Part shown: in pieces, positions 1 through 5,806 of the stretch | Position numbering within the stretch: position 1 is the stretch's first letter | Layout of the letters: the number at the start of each line of letters is the position of its first letter | Source of the DNA: an uncultured Flavobacterium sp. | GTDB taxonomy: Bacteria > Bacteroidota > Bacteroidia > Flavobacteriales > Flavobacteriaceae | NCBI RefSeq assembly: GCF_946479975.1 | Contig: NZ_CAMLIX010000110.1 | Span: 1-16,313, forward strand | Direction: 5' to 3' | DNA length: 16,313 nt | Notes under the pieces: model-generated | Told to the model about the DNA's origin: nothing | Seen by the model: only the letters and a program-made list of their open reading frames with translations | The model's database searches: none | Made by a program: the position numbers and the translations under genes

Positions 1-1862
1 TTGAAGGTTTTTCGTCTAAATATTTAAAGAAAATTTTAGAGAGTGGTTTTAATATTGAACATTTAAAAGATGCTAAAGGAAATGCAATGTCATATACCAT
101 CAACGAAACGATGATGCGTATTAATCTGGCTTCTCCTTTAAAACCTGGTGAAAAAATTTCTTTCTCGGTAAAATGGTGGTACAATATCAATAATTATAGA
201 AAAGAAGGCGGACGTTCAGGTTATGAATTGTTCGAAAAAGATGGTAATAAACTTTATGTTATAGCGCAATTCTATCCAAGAATGGCGGTTTATAATGATG
301 TAGAAGGCTGGCAGAATATGCAGTTTTGGGGAAGCGGAGAATTTGCTCTTCCTTTTGGAAACTTTGATGTAAATATCACGGTTCCTGCAGATCACGTAAT
401 TGATGCAACAGGAGAATTAACAAATAGAAGTGAAGTTTTCACGGCAGAACAAGTAAAAAGATACGAACAAGCTCAAAAATCATTTGATAAGCCGGTTGTT
501 ATTGTAACACAGGCAGAAGCAGAAGCTGCAGAAAAAGGTTTCTCTGAAAAGAAAAAAACTTGGAAATTCAGTGCTAAAAATGTGCGTGATTTCGGAATTG
601 CTTCTTCTAGAAAATTCATTTATGATGCAATGGCTGTAAAAATTGGAAACAGAACTGTTATGGCAGAATCTGTTTATCCAAAAGAATCAAATCCGCTTTG
701 GGGAGAAACGTCTACAATGGTTGTGGCGCATACTTTAAAAAGTTATTCTTCGCATACTTTTGATTATCCTTATCCAAAAGCCGTTTCAGTTTCGGCAGAA
801 GATCAAGGAATGGAATATCCAATGATTTGCTGGAATTACGGACGTCCAGATGAAAATGGCGTTACAAGTAAAGAAGTTAAAAACGGAATGATTGGTGTTA
901 TTATTCATGAAGTTGGACATACTTTCTTTCCTATGATTGTCAATTCAGACGAGCGTCAATGGACTTGGATGGACGAAGGTTTAAATTCATTTTTAGAATA
1001 TTTAGCAGAACAAGAATTAGATCCAAATTTCCCATCAAGAAGAGGACCTGCAAAAAATATTGTGCCTTACATGAGTGGAGATCAAAAGTTTTTGGAGCCA
1101 ATTATGTCTAATTCTGAAACCATTCACCAATTTGGAAATAACGCTTACGGAAAACCTGCAACAGGTCTTAATATTTTAAGAGAAGTTGTTATGGGAAGAG
1201 AATTGTTTGATTATTCATTTAGAACGTATGCAAACAGATGGAAATTTAAACACCCAACTCCAGAAGACTTTTTTAGAACTATGGAAGATGCTTCGGCAGT
1301 AGATCTAGATTGGTTTTTTAGAGGATGGTTTTACTCAACTGATTTTGTAGATATCGGAATTAAGGATGTGAAACAATATTATGTTTCAGATACTCCAACT
1401 GCAGATATTAAAGATGTAAAAGTGAGAAAAGGCCGTTTTGGATTCGAAAAAGGCCCATTTGTTTATTTAGTTGCAGGAGATAATGCAGAAGTAAATCAGT
1501 CTAAGAAAAAAGCGTTGAAACTTGAAGATAACAAGTCTCTGGCAGATTACGTAGATCAGACTTTTACTGCCGAAGAAAAAGCAAGTATTAAATCGCCTAA
1601 ATATTTCTACGAAGTAGAGTTTAACAAGCCAGGCGGTATGATTATGCCAATTTTGGTTGAGATAACTTATGAAGACGGTACGAAAGATAATTACCAATAT
1701 CCAGCGCAAATTTGGAGAAAAAGTAACGAAACGGCTAAAAAAGTATACGCTACAACAAAAGTAATCAAGAGCATTCAAATTGATCCAAAATTGTTAACAG
1801 CAGATATCGATGTGACCAATAATTCTTGGCCAAAAGTAGAAACGAAGTCAAAATTTGACTAA
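1..1862 (+). CDS. M1-family zinc metallopeptidase, 5' truncated by window edge
   Basis: The frame is open from base 3, upstream of the Met at 87, so the N-terminus lies outside the window and 87 is probably not the true start. The zinc motif HEVGH is at 906-920. The third zinc ligand Glu is at 975-977, after an 18-residue spacer, which gives the gluzincin pattern HEXXH-X18-E. GMEYP at 807-821 is in the place of the GAMEN substrate-anchoring motif of M1 aminopeptidases. A Tyr at 1146-1148 (NAYGKP) sits where the transition-state-stabilising tyrosine is expected. The C-terminus (DPKLLTADIDVTNNSWP) resembles the end of Bacteroidetes M1 peptidases. It is likely an exported aminopeptidase-like enzyme that trims peptides. 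The altered GAMEN motif leaves exopeptidase specificity uncertain. The gene is followed by a strong terminator and then by an independently promoted gene. Confidence 0.9.
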   Translation, partial: EGFSSKYLKKILESGFNIEHLKDAKGNAMSYTINETMMRINLASPLKPGEKISFSVKWWYNINNYRKEGGRSGYELFEKDGNKLYVIAQFYPRMAVYNDVEGWQNMQFWGSGEFALPFGNFDVNITVPADHVIDATGELTNRSEVFTAEQVKRYEQAQKSFDKPVVIVTQAEAEAAEKGFSEKKKTWKFSAKNVRDFGIASSRKFIYDAMAVKIGNRTVMAESVYPKESNPLWGETSTMVVAHTLKSYSSHTFDYPYPKAVSVSAEDQGMEYPMICWNYGRPDENGVTSKEVKNGMIGVIIHEVGHTFFPMIVNSDERQWTWMDEGLNSFLEYLAEQELDPNFPSRRGPAKNIVPYMSGDQKFLEPIMSNSETIHQFGNNAYGKPATGLNILREVVMGRELFDYSFRTYANRWKFKHPTPEDFFRTMEDASAVDLDWFFRGWFYSTDFVDIGIKDVKQYYVSDTPTADIKDVKVRKGRFGFEKGPFVYLVAGDNAEVNQSKKKALKLEDNKSLADYVDQTFTAEEKASIKSPKYFYEVEFNKPGGMIMPILVEITYEDGTKDNYQYPAQIWRKSNETAKKVYATTKVIKSIQIDPKLLTADIDVTNNSWPKVETKSKFD

Positions 1863-1881
1863 AAAATATTGATTTATATTG

Positions 1882-1928
1882 AAAAGTTCATCAGTCTTGT
1901 AAAAGCTTGATGAACTTTTTCTTTTTAT
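1882..1928 (+). terminator. Rho-independent terminator of the M1 peptidase gene
   Basis: Perfect 12-bp inverted repeat: AAAAGTTCATCA at 1882-1893 pairs with TGATGAACTTTT at 1908-1919, with a 14-nt loop. A T-rich tail follows. It begins 19 nt after the peptidase stop codon. Confidence 0.85.
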
Positions 1929-1988
1929 TAAAATGAATTTTAAAGGACTTTTTAAGTTAATTTTAAAACTCTAAGCTTCAAAATTTAA

Positions 1989-1996
1989 TATCTTTG
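1989..1996 (+). promoter_or_regulatory. -7 promoter element upstream of tatA-like gene
   Basis: TATCTTTG matches the Bacteroidetes -7 consensus TAnnTTTG exactly and lies 20 nt before the ATG at 2017. No convincing TTG -33 element is visible at the usual spacing. Confidence 0.6.
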
Positions 1997-2016
1997 CGAC
2001 AACTAAAATTAAAGTT

Positions 2017-2364
2017 ATGTTTGGTATAGGAGGAGGAGAATTAGTTTTTATACTGTTTATAGTACTAATGCTTTTTGGTTCAGATAAAGTGCCGGAAATT
2101 GCTCGTACTATGGGTAAAGCTATGGCTCAGTTAAAAAATGCTACTAATGATATTAAGAGTGAAATTCAAAAAGGAGCAGAGGCAAATGGATTTGACTCTA
2201 AATCTTTGACGGATATTACTGGAAATATTAATGCAGAAATCAATAACGCAAAAACTAATTTGCTCGGAGATACAGGAAGTCTTCTTGGAGATACTGCAAA
2301 TGAAATCGAAAAAGTAAAGGAAGATATTGATACTCTTTCTGGTCCTATAAAACGCCAAAGATAA
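2017..2364 (+). CDS. tatA: Sec-independent protein translocase subunit, TatA/TatB family
   Basis: A 115-residue protein with a short N-terminal membrane helix (about residues 6-20), the FG hinge at F20-G21, and an amphipathic helix starting KVPEIARTMGKAMAQLK. This is the TatA/TatB architecture. TatA-type subunits form the pore that moves folded twin-arginine proteins across the inner membrane. The C-terminal part (about 55-115) is polar and probably flexible. The FGSDKVPEIAR segment looks more like TatA than TatB, but Bacteroidetes often use TatA-like proteins only, so the exact role is inferred. The ATG lies 20 nt downstream of a good -7 element. The stop codon overlaps the start of the following PAP2 gene (TAATG), so the two are probably translationally coupled. 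Confidence 0.85.
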   Translation: MFGIGGGELVFILFIVLMLFGSDKVPEIARTMGKAMAQLKNATNDIKSEIQKGAEANGFDSKSLTDITGNINAEINNAKTNLLGDTGSLLGDTANEIEKVKEDIDTLSGPIKRQR

Positions 2365-2927
2365 TGCTTGAAACTATAAAGGAATTAGATAAAAAGTTAT
2401 TAATATACCTCAACGGATTAGGTTCTGAAACATATGATAATCTTTGGCTGATTATTACCCATCAATTATATTGGACGCCACTTTTCTTGTTGATGTTTTA
2501 TCTTATTTATAAAAAAATAGGAGGTAAACAAACCCTGTATCTATTACTTTTTATTGCTGTTTTAATCGCTTTTACAGATCAAACCTGTAATTTATTCAAA
2601 CACACTTTCCAACGTTTACGTCCGTGTAATGATCCAGAAGTAAATAAAATTATTCGCGTTGTGCAGGTTAGAAGCTCATTCAGCTTTTTTTCTGGACACG
2701 CAGCAAATACAATGGCGGTTGCAACGTTTTTATTCTTGGTTTTAAGACGTTATTTTAAATATTTAGGGTTCATATTCTTATGGCCTTTAATTTTTGCTTA
2801 CAGCCGTATTTATTTAGGATTGCATTTTCCAGGTGATATTCTAGCGGGATATTTCTTTGGAGCACTTTTCGGTTCGCTTCTTTATTTAGTTTACAGAAGG
2901 CTAAAACCGCAATATTTTCCAGGATAG
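2364..2927 (+). CDS. PAP2-family membrane phosphatase
   Basis: A 187-residue polytopic membrane protein carrying all three signatures of the type-2 phosphatidic acid phosphatase superfamily. These are K79-X6-R86-P87, S110-G111-H112 (here FSGH rather than PSGH), and S147-R148-X5-H154-X3-D158. H112 and H154 would be the nucleophile-pair histidines and D158 the charge-relay residue. Hydrophobic segments lie at about 33-50, 56-72, 115-127, 132-146 and 158-177. Relatives dephosphorylate lipid phosphates such as undecaprenyl pyrophosphate, phosphatidic acid or lipid A phosphates. The substrate here cannot be read from the sequence. It overlaps the tatA-like gene by one base. An 8-nt-unit repeat lies 11 nt after its stop. 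Confidence 0.88.
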   Translation: MLETIKELDKKLLIYLNGLGSETYDNLWLIITHQLYWTPLFLLMFYLIYKKIGGKQTLYLLLFIAVLIAFTDQTCNLFKHTFQRLRPCNDPEVNKIIRVVQVRSSFSFFSGHAANTMAVATFLFLVLRRYFKYLGFIFLWPLIFAYSRIYLGLHFPGDILAGYFFGALFGSLLYLVYRRLKPQYFPG

Positions 2928-2938
2928 GGTTTTTAGTG

Positions 2939-2964
2939 AGGTGCTAAGATACTGAGGTTCTAAG
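2939..2964 (-). repeat. Three-unit copy of 8-nt-unit dispersed repeat (copy A)
   Basis: On the minus strand this 26-bp copy reads as three CTyAGnAy octamers plus CT. It is identical to copies B and C except that one internal octamer (CTTAGAAT) is missing. In the sense direction of the PAP2 gene it starts 11 nt after the stop and is followed by GTTTTC. Stops TAA, TGA and TAA fall in three different frames. Confidence 0.85.
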
Positions 2965-2998
2965 GTTTTCCTAACTTTATATAACTTTATATGAATTG

Positions 2999-3018
2999 CC
3001 TCCAGATTTATCTGGAGG
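2999..3018. repeat. Perfect stem-loop between convergent genes
   Basis: CCTCCAGA (2999-3006) pairs with TCTGGAGG (3011-3018) around a TTTA loop. It lies 71 nt after the PAP2 stop and is followed only by TTTC, so it would be a weak terminator on the plus strand. It may act as an mRNA 3'-end stabiliser or assist the longer hairpin downstream. Confidence 0.6.
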
Positions 3019-3034
3019 TTTCAAAATAAAACTA

Positions 3035-3081
3035 AAAAGGCTTTAGCCAAATACACAACTGTATTTTGGCTAAAGCCTTTT
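3035..3081. terminator. Bidirectional terminator between PAP2 and dioxygenase genes
   Basis: A stem of about 20 bp with one bulged A: AAAAGGCTTTAGCCAAATAC (3035-3054) pairs with its complement ending at 3081, around a short CAAC loop. The As on the left and Ts on the right give a U-tract to transcripts from either side, which fits the convergent gene arrangement. Confidence 0.88.
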
Positions 3082-3096
3082 CTTTTAGAAAAAAAA

Positions 3097-3130
3097 CTTA
3101 GAACCTCAGTATCTTAGAATCTTAGCACCT
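3097..3130 (+). repeat. Four-unit copy of 8-nt-unit dispersed repeat (copy B), overlapping a stop codon
   Basis: 34 bp: four octamers of consensus CTyAGnAy plus a trailing CT, identical to copy C. It overlaps the 3' end of the minus-strand dioxygenase gene. The last residues of that protein (GAKILRY) and its TGA stop (3106-3108) are read from the repeat. In the sense direction it is followed by a T-tract (eight Ts, then C). Confidence 0.9.
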
Positions 3131-3846
3131 TGAAAAAAATGTTTTTCACTCCATTCTAAGCCGTTTGGAAGTTCTTGTCTGCTAAATTCTATGTGAATAA
3201 CTCTTCTGCGTTCGTTGTTTGTAGTTTTATTTGATGCATGAAATAATAGCGGTTTCATAATCATAATACCGCCTTTTTCAACTTCACAAATAGTTTCTTT
3301 TTCATTTTCAAAATCCAGATTTTCAATTCTTAAAATTCCTTTAGAATGTGAATTGTTGATTACTTTTAAAGCACCATTTTCTTTGGTTGTTTTATCAATA
3401 TGAATCCTGATTGTGAAATTGTTTTCTAATATTTCAGTCGGAGGTTGAACTGCAAACTGATTTTGTTTTACGGTCCAATTTTCAAAATTTTCAATTTCTA
3501 ATTTTTGATCCACAGAAATGGTTAAATCTTGATGATAAGCAGCAAACCAATTCGACTTTTCTGGTTTGTCAAAATAAATAGATTTGGTAATGAAAAACCC
3601 CTCGCCAAAAGTAGATGCTATAATTTCCTGCAATTTTTCATTGAAAATAAAAGGAAGAGTTTCTGGGATTTCCTTGTGAAATTGTCTAATTGCAAATAAA
3701 TCCTGAGACTTTCGAAAGGTTTTATTTTCTTGATTGTTTCTCGTTTTGCTTTCGATTAAAGAAATTAAATTTTCAATTTCATTCTCCGAAAAAACATTAT
3801 TTATTATTGAAAAACCTTCGTTATCGACCTGATTTAAATAAGTCAT
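3106..3846 (-). CDS. PhyH-like Fe(II)/2-oxoglutarate dioxygenase
   Basis: A 246-residue soluble protein with the layout of the phytanoyl-CoA dioxygenase family. The iron-binding H105-x-D107 is in AYHQD, and the distal His is probably H203 in KPLLFHASN. The R213-R215 cluster can supply the 2-oxoglutarate-binding Arg. The fold is a jelly-roll, and the likely reaction is 2-oxoglutarate-dependent hydroxylation of an unknown small molecule. Mammalian PhyH acts on phytanoyl-CoA, but bacterial members are diverse, so the substrate is not inferred. The gene lies 73 nt downstream of an O-methyltransferase on the same strand with only a repeat between, so co-transcription is plausible. Its stop codon and last seven residues come from repeat copy B, suggesting the original C-terminus was altered. 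Confidence 0.82.
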   Translation of the reverse strand: MTYLNQVDNEGFSIINNVFSENEIENLISLIESKTRNNQENKTFRKSQDLFAIRQFHKEIPETLPFIFNEKLQEIIASTFGEGFFITKSIYFDKPEKSNWFAAYHQDLTISVDQKLEIENFENWTVKQNQFAVQPPTEILENNFTIRIHIDKTTKENGALKVINNSHSKGILRIENLDFENEKETICEVEKGGIMIMKPLLFHASNKTTNNERRRVIHIEFSRQELPNGLEWSEKHFFQGAKILRY

Positions 3847-3878
3847 TTTAATTACTTTTAATAAACATAGAAAGAAAA

Positions 3879-3912
3879 CTTAGAACCTCAGTATCTTAGA
3901 ATCTTAGCACCT
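3879..3912 (+). repeat. Four-unit copy of 8-nt-unit dispersed repeat (copy C)
   Basis: 34 bp, base-for-base identical to copy B about 780 bp away. It begins 7 nt after the stop of the minus-strand O-methyltransferase gene in the sense direction and is followed by TTTTC. It fills much of the 73-nt gap before the dioxygenase start. Confidence 0.9.
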
Positions 3913-3919
3913 CAAAAAA

Positions 3920-4561
3920 TTATAATACTCTAGAAACTGTTAATCCATCACGAATTGGCAATAAAACCGTTTCTACTCTAGGATCATCTTTTAAAAGCTG
4001 ATTGTATTCTAAAAGCACTTTTGTGCTCACATCATTTGGGTGAACTGGATCTAGAATTTTACCGCTCCATAAAACATTATCAGATAAAATAATACCTCCT
4101 TTATTCATTTTCGGAACAATCATTTCCCAATAGTTGAGGTAATTTTCCTTATCTGCATCAATAAATACCAAATCAAATTTTACATCCAAATCGGGGATAA
4201 TATTTACAGCTTCACCTAAATGCTGAAAAATCTGGTTTCCCCAAGGAGAAGCATCAAAATACTTTCTTTGAAAATCTACTAATTCTTCTTTAATATCAAT
4301 CGTATGTAATTGTCCATTTTCCTGCATCCCTTCACATAGGCACAAAGCCGCATAACCTGTATAAGTTCCGATTTCAAGGATATTTACGGGACGAATTAAT
4401 TTAGAAAGCATGCTTAAAACTCGGCCTTGAAAATGCCCGCTCAACATTCTAGGTAAAAGTATCTTTTGGTAGGTTTCTTTATTCAGTTTTGCCAATAATT
4501 CTGGTTCATTTTCAGAATGTTGTTCAATGTAATCTTCTAATTCTTGTGATATAAAATGCAT
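3920..4561 (-). CDS. SAM-dependent O-methyltransferase (CCoAOMT-like, family 3)
   Basis: A 213-residue class I methyltransferase. SAM-binding motif I is ILEIGTYTGYAAL (about 61-73). The acidic residue of motif II is D89 in HTIDIK. A metal/catalytic segment FIDADKENY contains D135, D137 and K138, and D161-N162 in SDNVLWSG completes the divalent-metal site typical of cation-dependent catechol/caffeoyl-CoA-type O-methyltransferases. The length matches the family. It probably methylates a catechol-like hydroxyl on a small aromatic molecule. The real substrate is unknown. The ATG lies downstream of a perfect -7 element on the minus strand. It may be co-transcribed with the downstream dioxygenase, which would make a small two-enzyme modification unit. 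Confidence 0.88.
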   Translation of the reverse strand: MHFISQELEDYIEQHSENEPELLAKLNKETYQKILLPRMLSGHFQGRVLSMLSKLIRPVNILEIGTYTGYAALCLCEGMQENGQLHTIDIKEELVDFQRKYFDASPWGNQIFQHLGEAVNIIPDLDVKFDLVFIDADKENYLNYWEMIVPKMNKGGIILSDNVLWSGKILDPVHPNDVSTKVLLEYNQLLKDDPRVETVLLPIRDGLTVSRVL

Positions 4562-4585
4562 GTTGTAGTGTCTTCAAATTTGAAA

Positions 4586-4593
4586 CAAAAATA
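4586..4593 (-). promoter_or_regulatory. -7 promoter element for the O-methyltransferase gene
   Basis: On the minus strand this reads TATTTTTG, an exact TAnnTTTG match, 24 nt before the ATG. It lies between the terminator of the upstream lipoprotein gene and the start codon. No clear -33 TTG is visible. Confidence 0.55.
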
Positions 4594-4625
4594 CAAAAAA
4601 TATCGGCTAACTATTTGGCATAAAA

Positions 4626-4651
4626 AAACCATTCGTTTTGGCGAATGGTTT
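4626..4651 (-). terminator. Rho-independent terminator of the LEA-like lipoprotein gene
   Basis: A 10-bp perfect stem, AAACCATTCG / CGAATGGTTT, with a 6-nt loop. In the minus-strand direction it is followed by a run of Ts (4622-4628 are As on plus). It starts 22 nt after the lipoprotein stop codon. Confidence 0.85.
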
Positions 4652-4673
4652 CTGTTTTGATTTAAAATGAAGA

Positions 4674-5072
4674 CTATTTTTTCAATGCTTCATTTACATC
4701 TTTTGCTGTTTTTACAGTTCCGTCTTTTGCAGCTTTCGCAGCGTTTTCAACTTTTTCTGCTCCTTTTTTTGTAGCATCTTTTACATCAGTTGCTGTTTTT
4801 TTAGCTGCACTTTCAACATCGTTAGCAGCTTTTTTTGTTGCGTCTTTTACATCTGTTGCAGCATTTTGTGTTGCATCTTTTGCTTTTTCAGCAGCGCCTT
4901 CTGCTTTGCTTACTGCACTATCAGTTACTTCTTTGATATCTGTTGTTAGAGAGTCAACTTTGTTTCCAAGTGTCAATTCTTCTTCAGCAGGTTTCGGTTC
5001 TTTTTTCTCGCATGATTGAACAGCGAATGCTAATGCAGCAATAACAGCTAAACTTAAAATCTGTTTTTTCAT
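4674..5072 (-). CDS. Small lipoprotein with LEA-like 11-residue repeats
   Basis: A 132-residue protein. Residues 1-20 are a lipoprotein signal peptide and V18-Q19-S20-C21 is a lipobox, so C21 is the predicted lipidated residue. After a charged linker, residues 60-114 form five uninterrupted 11-residue repeats of the type AATDVKDATKK, starting at A60, A71, A82, T93 and G104. A less regular tail rich in Lys and Ala follows. The pattern resembles the group 3 LEA (LEA_4) repeat and predicts a long amphipathic, very hydrophilic helix. Such proteins are linked to desiccation, osmotic or membrane stress. That role is inference here, and a periplasmic coiled-coil spacer is equally possible. It has its own terminator and lies 167 nt downstream of the YceI-like gene on the same strand. 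Confidence 0.82.
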   Translation of the reverse strand: MKKQILSLAVIAALAFAVQSCEKKEPKPAEEELTLGNKVDSLTTDIKEVTDSAVSKAEGAAEKAKDATQNAATDVKDATKKAANDVESAAKKTATDVKDATKKGAEKVENAAKAAKDGTVKTAKDVNEALKK

Positions 5073-5239
5073 AATTTCAATTTTTTTTTAGGTTGATAAA
5101 CTTAAAGGTTAAATGGCTGAAAAATAAAAATACAAATTTTAAAATGATTGAGCTCTTTGTAAGATTATTTTTCTTTCGAGAGTAAGACAATTCTCATGCC
5201 AAATTTTTCAATCTTCAAATCTGATGCTAATTTTTTTTA

Positions 5240-5791
5240 CTAATTTTTATATAAGCTGAAATTGATAACGATATCGTCTTTCACTTTAATTAATCCAGCC
5301 ATTTTAACTGGAGCTTCCAATTCAATATCTGAGAATTTTAAATTTAGGGTTCCCTGAATTTTATCGTCGGTGTTGTATAAAATGAAGTCTTTGTATTTTA
5401 AGGTTTTATCTGTAATGTAAAAGTTTAGTCTGCATTTGTAATTTTTACCGTCTCTTTTTATATCAGAAATGCTGACGGTGCTATTAGGGAATTTTTTCAC
5501 TTTTACAGTTCCTTGTAAATCTTTTGTCATCATTTTATTGCCACAATCAAAATTTGACATTTTAATATCGGTATTGAAAGTGTTTTTTTTGACTGAGTTT
5601 ATATAAACTGTATCCTTTATATTAAAAGTATTAGAACAATTGTATTTTCCAACTGTAGAGAGTCCTGTGATTTCTATTTTAATTTTATTTATCACCACAG
5701 CATTATCCTCCGGAAAAAAAGTGGGTTTAGCACTTCCTAATAATAAGAACATTGCTAAACCCATAATTAATATTGAAAATCTAGTTTTCAT
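5240..5791 (-). CDS. Secreted YceI-like protein (divergent), third gene of porin operon
   Basis: A 183-residue protein with an N-terminal hydrophobic signal (about 1-21). The body is predicted beta-rich. The overall order resembles a YceI lipocalin-like barrel: an N-terminal IEITGLSTVGKYNC segment, a central KMSNFDCGNKMMTKDLQG segment, and a C-terminal PVKMAGLIKVKDDIVINF strand pair. However, it lacks the STLHDW and MDKVAYE signatures of the two clear YceI proteins nearby. Three Cys (C52, C83, C120) remain in the mature part, unlike the Cys-free paralogues. It starts 15 nt after the stop of the beta-barrel gene, so it is almost certainly in the same operon. The function is unknown. YceI-fold proteins elsewhere bind isoprenoids or other amphiphiles in the periplasm. 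Confidence 0.72.
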   Translation of the reverse strand: MKTRFSILIMGLAMFLLLGSAKPTFFPEDNAVVINKIKIEITGLSTVGKYNCSNTFNIKDTVYINSVKKNTFNTDIKMSNFDCGNKMMTKDLQGTVKVKKFPNSTVSISDIKRDGKNYKCRLNFYITDKTLKYKDFILYNTDDKIQGTLNLKFSDIELEAPVKMAGLIKVKDDIVINFSLYKN

Positions 5792-5806
5792 TTTTTTTAA
5801 TTTACA

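Noticed and set aside
1467..1778. Minus-strand ORF of about 100 codons inside the M1 peptidase gene
   Set aside because: Antisense to a well-supported coding region, with no recognisable domain; typical of AT-rich shadows rich in Phe, Ile and Cys.
5073..5239. Terminator or promoter in the gap between the YceI-like gene and the LEA-like lipoprotein gene
   Set aside because: No convincing stem with T-tract and no exact TAnnTTTG at a suitable place; TAAGTTTA is a near match but unsupported. The lipoprotein promoter remains undefined.
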